From CAWBOY01 sp963790585 (lineage in GTDB: Bacteria > Planctomycetota > Planctomycetia > Gemmatales > Gemmataceae), in the NCBI GenBank assembly GCA_963790585.1, contig CAWBOY010000004.1, positions 248,001-312,000 of the forward strand: 64,000 nt of DNA, given 5' to 3'. Position 1 is the first letter of the stretch. Each line of letters begins with the position of its first letter. Both the position numbers and the translations under genes were made by a program. Shown here one piece after another: positions 9,106-20,259 of the stretch. A model generated the notes under the pieces. That model was not told the DNA's origin. It was given only the letters and a program-made list of their open reading frames with translations, and ran no database searches.

Positions 9106-9849
9106 ATGTCAGCGGAAGTCCCAGCCGAGCCCTGGCCTGTGCTCGATAGCCTGGAACGGCGCGTCCTTGGGGTGCTGATCGAGAAGGCGAAGACCACGCC
9201 GGACGTCTATCCGATGAGCATTAACTCTCTTGTAACCGGAAGCAATCAAAAGTCGAACCGCGACCCGGTCATGAACCTTTCCGACGAACAGGTTGAGGAC
9301 GCCCTGGCGCGTTGTCAAAAGCGTGGCTATGTGATGCGAGTGACGTCGAGCAGCCGCGTCGAGCGCTGGCGGCACATGTTTCATGAAAACCTGAAGCTGA
9401 CCAACCCAGAAGCCGCGATCATCGCCGAATTGCTGTTGCGCGGCCCGCAGACCGAGGGCGAGCTACGCGGCCGAGCCAACCGTATGGCGCCTATTGAGGA
9501 TCTCGATACCCTGCGAACGGTCCTACGCGGCATGGTCGAGCGCAAGCTCGTCGTCTACCTGACCCCCGAGGAACGCCGCGGCGCAATGGTGACACATGGC
9601 TTTCATGACCCGCGTGAGCTGGACCGGCTGCGCGTTCTGCATGTCGATCGAGCCGAGCTACCCGAGGTTGCACTGGCAGCCCCGAGCCGGCCCGCTGCAT
9701 CTCTACCGGCTGCGCCTCAAGTCATACCCGGAATGGACGAACTAAAAACCGAAGTCGCCGCGCTGAAACAGTTGACTGCCGATTTACAAGGAAACCTGGC
9801 GGCCGTGTCGGATGAGGTGCAGCGCATCAAACAAGCCCTGGGATTGTGA
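9106..9849 (+). CDS. yceH: YceH family (DUF480) protein
   Basis: 247 residues. The DUF480 core is clear from ERRVLGVLIEKAKTTPDVYP through SLVTGSNQKSNRDPVM, ALLRGPQTEGELRGRA-like text and HGFHDPRE. Two winged-helix-like units are typical of the family, whose function is unknown. After a Pro/Ala-rich linker (about 190-210) the last 35 residues look like a coiled coil (LKTEVAALKQLTADLQGNL). A GGGAG site precedes the ATG. It lies 12 bases before the deformylase gene and is probably co-transcribed with it. Confidence 0.92.
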   Translation: MSAEVPAEPWPVLDSLERRVLGVLIEKAKTTPDVYPMSINSLVTGSNQKSNRDPVMNLSDEQVEDALARCQKRGYVMRVTSSSRVERWRHMFHENLKLTNPEAAIIAELLLRGPQTEGELRGRANRMAPIEDLDTLRTVLRGMVERKLVVYLTPEERRGAMVTHGFHDPRELDRLRVLHVDRAELPEVALAAPSRPAASLPAAPQVIPGMDELKTEVAALKQLTADLQGNLAAVSDEVQRIKQALGL

Positions 9850-9861
9850 CGGAGCCGAAAA

Positions 9862-10419
9862 ATGCCTTTGGAGATCGCACAACTCGGTCAACCGGTCCTG
9901 CGCCGCGTTGCCGATCCTGTTCCAGCAAGCGATCTTCTTTCGCCTGAATTCCAAGCCTTGCTCGACGAGATGCGCGCGACCATGACCGAAGCCGGCGGCG
10001 TCGGCCTGGCCGCCCCACAAGTCTTCGTTAGTCAGCGCGTCTTTCTAGCCTGCATTACGCCGCGCGACCCTGAAAAACCCGACGAAGTGCTGCCGATCGA
10101 GGTATTCATCAATCCCGAACTGACTTTTGTCCCCGACAAGATCGAGTCCTCCTGGGAAGGCTGTCTTAGCTTCCAGGAGCTGCTGGTCTTTGTCCCGCGC
10201 TACCACGCAGTTCTCATAAAGTATGTCGACGAGCAAGGAAACGAAAAACAGCGTGCCTTATCCGGCTTCCCCGCACGTGTCGTCCAGCACGAGTTCGATC
10301 ATCTCAACGGCGTACTCACGATCGATCGGGCCCTGACGACGCTAGATATTGTCAAGGCGTCGGAGATTGAAGACGTGCTGGAGGAGCCCCAAAGTAAACC
10401 CGTCGAAGATAAGCAATAG
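9862..10419 (+). CDS. def: Peptide deformylase
   Basis: Removes the formyl group from the N-terminal methionine of new proteins, a metal-dependent cytosolic step. All three family motifs are present: GVGLAAPQ near residue 47, EGCLSF near 99 (metal-binding Cys), and QHEFDHLNG near 141 (two His ligands and the catalytic Glu). At 185 residues it is of normal length, with a slightly extended acidic C-terminus. It sits 12 bases downstream of yceH. Confidence 0.96.
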   Translation: MPLEIAQLGQPVLRRVADPVPASDLLSPEFQALLDEMRATMTEAGGVGLAAPQVFVSQRVFLACITPRDPEKPDEVLPIEVFINPELTFVPDKIESSWEGCLSFQELLVFVPRYHAVLIKYVDEQGNEKQRALSGFPARVVQHEFDHLNGVLTIDRALTTLDIVKASEIEDVLEEPQSKPVEDKQ

Positions 10420-10499
10420 CCCCGAATAATCGGCACAAGCATTGCATAAACTACTTTCTGCGTCAATAAACTGCCCGTTTTTTGCGAAGGAGTTTTCTC

Positions 10500-11168
10500 A
10501 TGCGTTGTGCGTACGTTCTCACTTTTGCATGCGCTCTGGCACTAGGAGCCTCGGCACAAGCTCAGACAGATGCGCGGCAGGGAGCCGGTACGGTTACGAC
10601 TTATCCTTATCCACCGACGCTGTATCAGATGAGCGACGTCAGCAAGTCATTAAGTTTGACCGGCGCACAGGTTAATCGACTGAACAAAATTACGGAAGAA
10701 ACCCAAGCGGCCTATCGAAATGACTATGCCAAGCTCAAGGATCTGCGTGAAGCGGATCGGCTCGCGCGGGAACAGGAACTGAATCACAAATACTATCAGG
10801 AATGGTACAAAGGCGCCCGCGACATTCTCAATGCGGACCAACAAGCCCGTTATCAACAGCTTTACTATCAATACGGCGGCTTCAACACGCTTTATAACAC
10901 CGAAGTACAAAAGCGATTGAACATGACGCCGGAGCAGATCCGTGACTTGCGTGAATCCGCCGAATGGGCCAACAAACAATACCAGGACATCTACAGGACC
11001 GGCCTAACCGACCGTGAACGCGGCACGCAAATGTACAAGGATTACCGCCGGACGCACCTGGAACGCTTCAACAAGTTCCTGACTCCGGAACAGCAAAAAG
11101 CCTGGCGCGAGATGACAGGCGATCCGTACGAATTCCAACCTTCCTTCGTACCAGTCCGTGATCGATAA
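10500..11168 (+). CDS. Exported helical protein of unknown function
   Basis: 222 residues from the ATG at 10500, chosen because GAAGGAG lies eight bases upstream; a TTG six codons earlier overlaps that site. The signal peptide is MRCAYVLTFACALALGASAQAQ. The mature protein is rich in Gln, Tyr, Arg and Lys and predicted largely helical, with two stretches of the LT..Q type (SLTGAQVNRLNKITEE; LTPEQQKAWREMTG) that recall Spy/CpxP-like LTXXQ periplasmic proteins. That likeness is weak and I do not claim homology. It is followed by the large nested palindrome. Confidence 0.75.
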   Translation: MRCAYVLTFACALALGASAQAQTDARQGAGTVTTYPYPPTLYQMSDVSKSLSLTGAQVNRLNKITEETQAAYRNDYAKLKDLREADRLAREQELNHKYYQEWYKGARDILNADQQARYQQLYYQYGGFNTLYNTEVQKRLNMTPEQIRDLRESAEWANKQYQDIYRTGLTDRERGTQMYKDYRRTHLERFNKFLTPEQQKAWREMTGDPYEFQPSFVPVRDR

Positions 11169-11246
11169 ACCGATGTTTGCATTACCGAGCCTGAAGCGTA
11201 AGCGAAGAGTATTAAGGTAGACGCGGCATCTTGCCGCGTTATTTGA

Positions 11247-11356
11247 CTAGTGCTCTGTCAACGCTAAGAATTGGGGTCGCTTTGCCGTCCCTCACTGGGA
11301 ATTCTCGCCATATTTTTCGTTACCAACCCCAAAATCAAGCGTTGACAGAGCACTAG
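11247..11356. mobile_element. Candidate MITE with CTAG ends
   Basis: A 110-base unit with imperfect ~30-base terminal inverted repeats (CTAGTGCTCTGTCAACGCT at the left, its complement at the right) and no coding capacity. CTAG at both tips could be a target duplication of the YTAR type known for some IS5-family elements; this link is inference. Confidence 0.5.
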
Positions 11357-11486
11357 TGCCCCGTCTAGACTAAATTTGCGGGTGGCACAGACATTCCTGT
11401 CTGTGCAGCAAAAGGCACATTCGTCGGTTCACGCACAGACAGGAATGTCTGTGCCACCCGCAAATTTAGTCTAGACGGGGCACTAG
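11353..11486. mobile_element. Candidate MITE with 54-base perfect arms
   Basis: A 134-base unit made of two perfect 54-base inverted arms (CTAGTGCCCCGTCTAGAC... and complement) around a 26-base loop, bounded by CTAG on both sides. It has no open frame. It abuts the previous unit, sharing its CTAG, as if one element inserted at the edge of the other. Confidence 0.5.
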
Positions 11487-11564
11487 GGTTGTTCGATTTC
11501 GCGTCCACTTCGGCCGAAGGCCGACAACGCGGCAAGATGCCGCGTCTACTTTAATGCTCTTCGC

Positions 11565-12287
11565 TTACGCTTCAGGCTCGGTGGTCGTCTCCGGCAGGTA
11601 AAGGATTCGTCCACACGCTTTGCATGTGCTTAGCATGTGCTTTTTCAGCTCATGCAGCATCTGCACAGTGATCTCGGTCATGCACGCGGTGCAGGTGCCA
11701 TTCTCGACGGACGACAGGCACTCCGGGCCGATCGATGCGACCATACGGTCGTACATCACGCGAATCTCAGGCGGGATGCCTTTCTCCACTTCCTTCAACT
11801 TTGCCAACGTCTCTTTCAACTGCACTGTCTGTTCTTGATAGCGCACCTTGGACGTCTTTTCCCATTCCGTGAAATCGGTCTTGGCTTTCACCACGGCTTT
11901 TGCCAAATCTGGAAGTTGTACCGTCTTTTCCTCAATTTCGGTGAGACCGACAAGGATCTCCTCTTCGAGCTTGGCCGCGAGCGCTCGATCGGTGGCGAGC
12001 TGAACCTTGAGAGCTGCGGCGACCTTGGCCTCGCTGGCTTCGTCGGCTTGTTTTTCGTGTTTCTTGATCGTCGCGTGGGTCGCCTTGAGCGTCACCTCTT
12101 TTTCATTAATAGCGATCTTGAGTTTCTTGAGATTTTCTTGACCCTCTTTGTGGTTTTCTTCCTGCTTGGCGAGCTTGGCCTGCTGCGCCTTGACCTGTTT
12201 CGGATAGCGATCGATATGTTCTTGCAAATCACGTGCGAAGCGACGCAGACGGTGGATCTCGCGCATCAGAATCGCGGGAGCAGTCAT
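11565..12287 (-). CDS. Coiled-coil protein with C4 zinc ribbon
   Basis: 240 residues of the zf-RING_7/CdsZ-like type. Residues about 10-175 form a long charged coiled coil (Lys/Glu/Ala heptads). The C-terminus carries the zinc ribbon: CTACM near residue 198 and CKACG near 222. Family members are often placed near replication or cell-division genes; here it is followed upstream by rpoD and dnaG on the same strand. The last residues TEPEA and the stop codon come from the dispersed repeat at 11565-11581, so the native C-terminus may have been a little different. A TGAGGA site precedes the ATG. Confidence 0.85.
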   Translation of the reverse strand: MTAPAILMREIHRLRRFARDLQEHIDRYPKQVKAQQAKLAKQEENHKEGQENLKKLKIAINEKEVTLKATHATIKKHEKQADEASEAKVAAALKVQLATDRALAAKLEEEILVGLTEIEEKTVQLPDLAKAVVKAKTDFTEWEKTSKVRYQEQTVQLKETLAKLKEVEKGIPPEIRVMYDRMVASIGPECLSSVENGTCTACMTEITVQMLHELKKHMLSTCKACGRILYLPETTTEPEA

Positions 12288-12392
12288 GGTTGTCCTCAGG
12301 AGTCGAGCGAACAGTCTATTCTCATTCTACCAGCCCCAAGGCGCAAGCGGGGTACGGCCAATTCTTATCTTATCGCAACCAACGCACCCAAC

Positions 12393-12424
12393 AAAAAAAC
12401 CGCCGGCTTTTGAGGGCCGGCGGT
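12393..12424 (-). terminator. Intrinsic terminator of rpoD
   Basis: On the minus strand ACCGCCGGC pairs with GCCGGCGGT around an eight-base loop and is followed by seven T residues. It begins nine bases after the rpoD stop codon, which makes it a convincing factor-independent terminator. Confidence 0.85.
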
Positions 12425-12432
12425 TGATATTG

Positions 12433-14089
<1,657 letters not shown>

Positions 14090-14146
14090 CAAAGTCTCTC
14101 CCTTGCCGCATGACCTGAATCGGGGTCGCAGGGACATATTCGGTAC

Positions 14147-14237
14147 GAGTCGATCCGAAAAGATGTCGGGCACCATTGCCGGGACGGCCCGAAGGGTGTT
14201 GCGCACAATGGTGCCCGACACCTTTTCGGATCGACTC
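14147..14237. repeat. Inverted repeat between dnaG and rpoD
   Basis: Arms 14147-14178 and 14206-14237 (GAGTCGATCCGAAAAGATGT... and complement) match over 32 bases with two mismatches around a 27-base loop. It lies in the 166-base gap between dnaG and rpoD, within what must be the rpoD leader, and could limit read-through from dnaG. Confidence 0.85.
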
Positions 14238-14255
14238 TAGGTAAGTGGCGCAAGC

Positions 14256-16064
14256 TTATCTCGCGTCCACGCCAATTCGATCTTGCTGAAGGCGGCGCAA
14301 TAGATCGAGAGCCGCGGCGTGATCGCTGGCGGCGATCAGCTGGTTCTTGATCTCCTGACGCTCGGGTCGTCGCTGCCGTTCCTGAAAATGATCCAGGAGA
14401 CGATCGAGCCACGCCGCTCGTTCGGGATGGCGCCGGCCAATGTCTTGCATTCGCATTGCGTGATTCAGGAGAGGATCACCGTCGAGTCGCAGTCGCAGCA
14501 TATCCAGAGTTGGTGATTCGCCGGCATCGTGGAGGGCATAAAGCCCGTCGAGCAGTCGGCGTAGTCCTGGATGCTGAACGGCGTCGAGCGGTAGAGCGCT
14601 CCGAGCCACAGATACAAGTTCGGGGTCAGCCAGCAAAACCTCGAGAAGCTCGCGCTCTTCGGGTGCGGCCGATGCGGATGATCGCGGACGGGGGAGATCC
14701 TCGACATCCCGCGGCTGCGCCTCGGTGGCACCATCGTGCCGCCGCGAGCGCAGCTCGTCTAACAACGCCCATAATGCCTCCTCCTTGAGAGCGAGCCGCC
14801 GCGCAATGCGGCCAATCATCAGTTGCGTTTTGACGGCTTCCGCCTGGCCCGTCGTGGGCGCCAGGGCGATGATACCCAGAACAGCTTCTACCGCGCGCTT
14901 GCGTGCTTCAATACCCATGTCGCTCACGGCCCCATGCGGTTTTAGCACGGCGTTGAGCTTGAATTCGAGCGCGTCAACCGCGCTTTCCAAAACCAGGCGA
15001 AAAGCCTCTGCTCCTTGTTGCAGGAGCAAATCGCAGGGGTCGAGCCCATCAGGCAGCGTGGCGATCGCTAATTCGATATCGGAACTCGCGAATATCTGCA
15101 ATGCACGATCGACGCCCGTCATGCCTCCGGCGTCGGCGTCGAACACCAAGACGACACGTGGCGTGAAGTTACGCAGCTTTTGCACGTGCCGGGCATTCAG
15201 CGCCGTGCCCATGGTAGCGACGACCTGGCCAATGCCCATTTGATGGGCCATCAGGACGTCGGTATACCCTTCGACGACCGCGAGGTAGCCAGCCGCGGCG
15301 GCCGAGCCGCGGGCATGGTCGATGCCATAAAGTTGATTGCTCTTGGAAAAGAGCGGTGTTTCGCATGAATTGTAGTATTTCGGCCCTTGGCGTTCATTCG
15401 GAGTCGCGTCCGGCAGGATGCGGCCGCCGAAGCCGACAGTCTGGCCGCGCACGTCGCGGATCGGAAATTGAAGCCGATCGCGGAACAAGTCATAGAAGCC
15501 GTTGCCGCCCGAGCGGCGACCGATCAAGCCGACTTTTTCTAATAAATCGATGGGCACGCCAGACGATTCCGCTCGACCCAATAACCAATCCCAAGCTGGT
15601 GGCGCGTAGCCTAGACCGTAACGGCGCACCGTTTCACCCGTCAGGCCGCGTTCGGCGACGTAGTTGCGTGCCCTTTCGCCGAGAGGCGAATCGAGCAAGC
15701 ATTCGTGAAATTCGCGCGTTGCCCAGCGCATAACGTCAAGAAGCGGGGCTCGGACTTGTTCCCGAGCCGCCGATCCTGATTTTTCTAACGTGATGCCGGC
15801 TCGTCGCGCCAGCGATTCGAGCGCTTCGCGAAAGCTGACGTGTTCGTGTTCCTGAACAAAACTGATTACGTCGCCGTATTTATCACAGGACCAACAGCGA
15901 TAGCGTTGTCGGCCAGGGTCCACATCAAAGGAAGGGCGCGAATCGCTATGAAAGGGGCACAGCCCCATATACGTTTTGCCGACCGGCCGCAGGGAGATAT
16001 AGCCGCCGACAACATCGACGATGTCGTTTGCGTCCTTCACCTGTTTAACTCGATCGTCGGCCAA
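14256..16064 (-). CDS. dnaG: DNA primase
   Basis: Makes RNA primers for replication. The CHC2 zinc finger is visible as GLCPFHSDSRPSF followed by YRCWSCDKYGD; the TOPRIM core as VVEGYTDVLMAHQMG and VLVFDADAGGMTG. The open frame extends upstream to 16325, but the first 87 residues show no similarity to primases; I place the start at TTG 16064 (LADDRVKQVKDANDIVDVV), which gives 602 residues, the usual size. This start is a judgement, since no strong ribosome site decides it. It precedes rpoD in a replication/transcription gene order. Confidence 0.93.
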   Translation of the reverse strand: MADDRVKQVKDANDIVDVVGGYISLRPVGKTYMGLCPFHSDSRPSFDVDPGRQRYRCWSCDKYGDVISFVQEHEHVSFREALESLARRAGITLEKSGSAAREQVRAPLLDVMRWATREFHECLLDSPLGERARNYVAERGLTGETVRRYGLGYAPPAWDWLLGRAESSGVPIDLLEKVGLIGRRSGGNGFYDLFRDRLQFPIRDVRGQTVGFGGRILPDATPNERQGPKYYNSCETPLFSKSNQLYGIDHARGSAAAAGYLAVVEGYTDVLMAHQMGIGQVVATMGTALNARHVQKLRNFTPRVVLVFDADAGGMTGVDRALQIFASSDIELAIATLPDGLDPCDLLLQQGAEAFRLVLESAVDALEFKLNAVLKPHGAVSDMGIEARKRAVEAVLGIIALAPTTGQAEAVKTQLMIGRIARRLALKEEALWALLDELRSRRHDGATEAQPRDVEDLPRPRSSASAAPEERELLEVLLADPELVSVARSALPLDAVQHPGLRRLLDGLYALHDAGESPTLDMLRLRLDGDPLLNHAMRMQDIGRRHPERAAWLDRLLDHFQERQRRPERQEIKNQLIAASDHAAALDLLRRLQQDRIGVDAR

Positions 16065-16325
16065 GGCCCACCCGTCTGCAGAATTTAGTCGGTTTCCGCT
16101 GCGGAGGAATAGCCCCAACCGATGCGACAACCCAGCTCTGCGGAGAGATGGGTCTGCTGCGTCGGTGGCGTAAACAAGGCCTTTATCGAGGACATGCGCG
16201 ACGTGGATCGATTCGGCAACGATGGTTCGCTTCCGATTTCCCGCGTTCGCTCCTTCGTCCTGATCTTTTTCCCGTCGCGCTCGCCTCGAGTATGGCGGAC
16301 GCGCTGAATAGGTCTTGTCAGGCAT

Positions 16326-16890
16326 TCCTTTGCCGCCGCATCCGGGCTTCGGGGCATCCGGCCCCGCGAGTCACTCAAAAGGAACTTTATGCAAGTTCCG
16401 TTGAGCTAGCTGTTTAGTCCACATGTACCCGGTTGCTCTTTGCAAATTATAGCTGACGCTAGAAAATCAGTCAAGCTGGGCAAGGCGCGGAGCCGACAGT
16501 TGTGAATTGACCTATCTGATGATTTGGTAAGCAGTTAGTGCAAATGCCGTACCGCAGTGCCTTTGTCGGAACATCCCGCATCCTAGTTGCAAGCCGTGAA
16601 ATGAGCAGTGCGAAAGAGCTTCGCCGCCATAAATGCCTCAAGTCAGGGGTTCGGAAGCCGCGCGGGAAGCAAGCGCGTTCAGCGGCGCGGACTGTGTCTG
16701 CAGATCATTTATCCTCTATCATTCCGACCTTGCGTCCCGCCGCGGCGACGTTATAAACCGCACCGCCCGTCCGCGCGCTCTTTTAATCTAATTCTTCCGA
16801 GCGCGGCCGCCGACCTCTCTGCAACCGAGCCTGGCACCTGACCGAAATTAACAAGACACGCATCATCGCGCCGCGCTGGGGAGATCTTGT
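16326..16890. other. Intergenic region, no gene recognised
   Basis: Between the upstream limit of the dnaG frame (minus) and the SH3-like protein gene (plus), so it must hold divergent promoters. Short open frames exist but none has a convincing ribosome site or a recognisable product. I see no strong hairpin. Confidence 0.5.
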
Positions 16891-18060
16891 ATGCGCTCGC
16901 TCCTGCTTTCGACTTTCGTGCTCGCGTCACTCGCTCCTAGCGCATCGGCACAATCGATCCTTTACGCGGCAACGGTCAATGACAAAGAGACCTTGGCCCG
17001 ATCGGCGCCGAGCGACTCGGCAACCTGGTATCCGACTAATCGTCTCAACCGAGGCGCGAGCGTCCAAGTACTGGAAGAGCTATCCAACGGCTGGCTCAAG
17101 ATCGTACCACCGCGCGGCTCGTTTAGCTGGATCGACAGTCGTTACGTAAAGCGGCTCGACCCCAAGCAGCCCAATTGGGTGGTCGATATACCGGCCGAGT
17201 CACGGGCGCCGATTTTTGTCGGCAGCGAAGTCCAACCCGACGCGCGGCATGCGCGGCTGCGAACTTAGCAAGGGCAGCCAGCTCCGCGGTTTGGGCCGTA
17301 CCGTCATTGATGCACAAACCACTTGGCTGATGGTGGAATCGCCTTTTCCAGAAGCTCGATACATCCGCGCAAACGCCGTTACGCGCACGGACAAGCCACA
17401 GATAGCCAGCGTAACGGACCGATCGAACACTGCCACTCCGCCGGGCGAGTCGCCGCGCGCCGTGCCGCTCAGTGCGCGCGTCGAGGCGCTTTGGGTGCAG
17501 GCTCAGGATGCTGAGCGACGCGGGCAGGAAGGCTTGGCGATCGATCTTTACTTGCGTACGGCACAAGCGGCCGAATCGACTCAAGCGGCATTGGCTCTTC
17601 AAGCAAGCCAGCGCACCGCATATCTTCGAGAAGCGCGCCGCAGTCCAACCGCTGCCCCGATAACTTCGTATCCGATAGCGCAACTGACCTCGACAACAGG
17701 TGTTCCGAACCGGGTGTCGCCACTCCCGACACATCTCGCCGAGCCGCCGATTGTGAATTTGGCAGCTCCCTGTGGCTTCGGCGATCCGCCGACGACCACG
17801 GCGCGCACGCCGCTCCCTACTGGGATATACGCCAGCGGTGCGGGTCGCCTGCGCGCGCGGGACGCCTGATCGATAATAAACAGGGTTACGTGTTGGAAGG
17901 CTCCGGCCGCAGCTTGATGCTCTATGTCACCGCCCAGCCCGGCATCGACCTCGAATGCTATGTTAATCGCAAGGTCGAGTTGTTTGGGCCCTCGATTTAT
18001 CGAGGGGATTTGCGCTCGAACTATATGGGGGTAGTGCGGGTTCAACCGCTGCCGGAATAA
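16891..18060 (+). CDS. Exported SH3-like domain protein (two frame breaks)
   Basis: Begins with signal peptide MRSLLLSTFVLASLAPSASAQ after a GGGGAG site. Residues about 25-100 resemble a bacterial SH3 domain (ASVQVLEELSNGWLKIVPPR, then SFSWIDSRYVKR), followed by a second similar unit (SQLRGLGRTVIDAQ.. WLMVESPFPEARYIRANAV), a helical segment that looks TPR-like (EALWVQAQDAERRGQEGLAI), and a C-terminal beta-rich end (GYVLEGSGRSLMLYVTAQPG). The frame breaks near 17250 and again near 17855; the true stop is TAA at 18058-18060, beyond the apparent end at 17869. It faces a convergent gene across a perfect palindrome. Likely a cell-envelope protein of unknown function. Confidence 0.75.
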
Positions 18061-18163
18061 AAAATATTTAGCCGCGAGCCGCCAGGCGAGCGCTGTTTGA
18101 TAGCGATTTTTCAAATAGCGCTATCAAACAGCGCTCGCCTGGCGGCTCGCGGCTAAATATTTT
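18061..18163. repeat. Perfect 45-base-arm palindrome between convergent genes
   Basis: Arms 18061-18105 and 18119-18163 (AAAATATTTAGCCGCGAGCC... and complement) match with no mismatch around a 13-base loop. A-rich and T-rich tips make it a plausible bidirectional terminator for the two genes that converge here. It begins one base after one stop codon and reaches the other. Single-arm relatives are at 6265-6306, 29505-29525 and 42031-42050. Confidence 0.92.
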
Positions 18164-20008
18164 CAATGATTTAACAAAAACTCATTGCTGTTCAAAAGCG
18201 CCCAGAAGAGATCCTGGAAGGGCGCCTGCACTTCCTTATCGCGCCCGCGCGAAAGCGGGAACTTGGAGCGCACGAGTTTAATTTCGCGATCGCTCGGTGG
18301 GCGGTTCAAGGCAGCCAGATAAAGGCCGCGAATGGCGTTTTCAGCGCTTCCGCCCGATCGTGCAATCACAAGGGCGACCGTGCCTTTATCCTTCCGCGCG
18401 ATGGCGGCGTTGATTTCGTTTCCGTTCATCATCATCAGCGCTTGAACGACGGTGCCATTGAAATTCACTTCGTTGCCCTCGTCATCGCCGAATTGGCTGA
18501 CGAGCTTGTCGAGCCATTCGGTTTTGAGGCGAGCGCGGTCGGCTTCATTGCCCTTGTCGGCTGCTTCGGCGCCAGTGGCGGTCATCAGGGACTCGAACAG
18601 CTGCTCAGGGCTCATCGATTTCATCAGCATACGACTAAAGAGAGCTTCATGCTCAGGCTTGTCGTTGGTGGCGTTCGCCACATAGCTGAGGCTATAGGCC
18701 GTGCTGTTGCATAACCAGCGAATGAGCTTCTTTTGGTCATAGTCGTAGTTTTTGAACCGACTGGCGAGCAAATTAAGCAATTCCGGGTTTGAAGGCAGGT
18801 TCTGCTCGTGGAAGTCGTCGACCGGATTCGTGAAACCACGACCGAAGAAGACGCCCCACATCCGATTGACGATCGCTTTGGGAAACGATTCGTGGTCGAT
18901 GACAAAGCGAGCCAAAGCTTTGCGGCGATCGAGTGCCCTGGAGGCCCTTTTCCATCTTTGGCCCTTCGCTGCCGTCTTCGCTGGGAAGAAAACGGGCGTC
19001 GAGGCTAATGAAAACACCGTTGCGTTGTTCGAAGTAAACGCTGGCGTCGCGGTTCACGTTGACGTCGTCGCGAAGCGTGAGCGTCGTCAAGCCGTCCTGG
19101 CGTCGCATCGGAATATTGCCGTCGCGCACGACCTGGCGCAGGAAGGCATTGACGCCCCAGAACATCTTTTGCTTGAGATCGCCTCGGAATGGATGATCGT
19201 GGCATTGGGCGCATTGAACTTGAGTGCCGAGGAACAAGCGCGTGATGCGCGACGTAATCGGCACCATCTCAAACTGTCCGTCGGTGCCGCGCTTATCGGC
19301 CGGGACATTTTCACCGACGTGGGCCAAGATGAAATTGACTGCGGGATTTTCGTCGTTCTTACCGGACGCGGAAATCAGCTCCTCGACGATTTGGTCGTAA
19401 TGGCGGTTGAGTGCGAACTGCTTTTGCAGCCATTTTTGCGTGTCGTCGTGATAGCGGCCGCGGCCAAAGGTGCCGCTTCGACTGAGAAGCCAGTTGGTCC
19501 ACAAGTTAGCCCAATGCCGTGGATATTCATCACTCTTGAGAAGCTCATCAATGATCAGCGATCGCCGCGTATCGTCGGGCAACTTCATATAGTTGCGAAT
19601 TTCTTCCGCCGTCGCTATGCGGCCAATGATGTCGAGCGAAACGCGGCGGATGAATTCGTAGTCATCGATCACGTCGGCGTGAACGATGTTGTTCTCTTTC
19701 CAACCCGCGGCAAGCGCTGTGTTGATGGCCTTGGTCATTTCGAGTACATCGGGTTCGCTCTTGGCATGAAGGGCCATGCGGCGCATGACAGGCGGCCGCA
19801 CCTTGACCGGCGGTTTGGTGTCCTTGGGCTTTTCGGTGTCCGCTGCCTTGTCTTTTGTCTTATCAGCGGCTTTATCCTTGGCCTTCTCGACCGGCGGTTG
19901 CGCCTTACCTTCGGCGATAACCGCCAGCAGGCCCAGGATCAATAGTCCGCCGAGAATGAGCGACGACGGGCGGCCAAGTGGCCATTGACGCGCGGATGAA
20001 CGGAACAT
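18163..20008 (-). CDS. DUF1549/DUF1553 domain protein (one frame break)
   Basis: About 615 residues. It begins with a short cytoplasmic start, a hydrophobic anchor (LILGGLLILGLLAVIAEG) and a Lys/Asp/Ala-rich linker. The DUF1549 part shows FIRRVSLDIIGRIATAEEI and CAQCHDHPFRGD, a c-type-haem-like CxxCH motif shared with the family; the DUF1553 part shows RFVIDHESFPKAIVNRMWG and ends with LLNSNEFLLNH. The frame breaks near 18955 within the link between the domains. Unlike the copy at 49.8 kb there is no N-terminal PSCyt1 domain. An AGAGGGA site precedes the ATG. Role unknown. Confidence 0.87.
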
Positions 20009-20259
20009 GACTGCTCCCTCTACAGGCCGTCGGCCGGGAACTCGAATACCAGATATATTTGAGATGCTCGCTCTCTAGCAGATTGTGCCAGAGCAACATA
20101 GCTTCGTCAACGGTCTAGAATCAATCTTGAAGCAAGGATGCTTGGGCAGGTCTATTCCTATAGACGAGAAATAGCGTGCATTAGTTCCCGAACGGAATCC
20201 GAGCTCGCGTTTCAGCCTGGTGAATCAAAGCGATTAGGACTGGTGAGAGAGAACCGTTT

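Larger units (their letters stand above)
11185..11581. repeat. Nested composite palindrome (three inverted repeats)
   Basis: The outer arms, 11185-11240 and 11525-11581, pair over about 56 bases with few mismatches; each combines the GAGCCTGAAGCGTAAGCG core with a GACGCGGCATCTTGCCGCG segment. Inside lie two further inverted repeats: 11247-11356 (arms of about 30 bases starting CTAGTGCTCTGTCAACGCT) and 11353-11486 (perfect 54-base arms starting CTAGTGCCCCGTCTAGAC, 26-base loop). The inner two share one CTAG at 11353-11356. The right outer arm forms the last codons of the zinc-ribbon gene. The whole could act as a two-way terminator between convergent genes. Confidence 0.9.

Noticed and set aside
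11247..11486. Autonomous insertion sequence
   Set aside because: The units are about 110 and 134 bases with no room for a transposase; at most they are non-autonomous elements.
18752..19945. Open frame of 397 codons on the plus strand
   Set aside because: It lies fully antisense to the DUF1549/1553 gene, which has clear family motifs.
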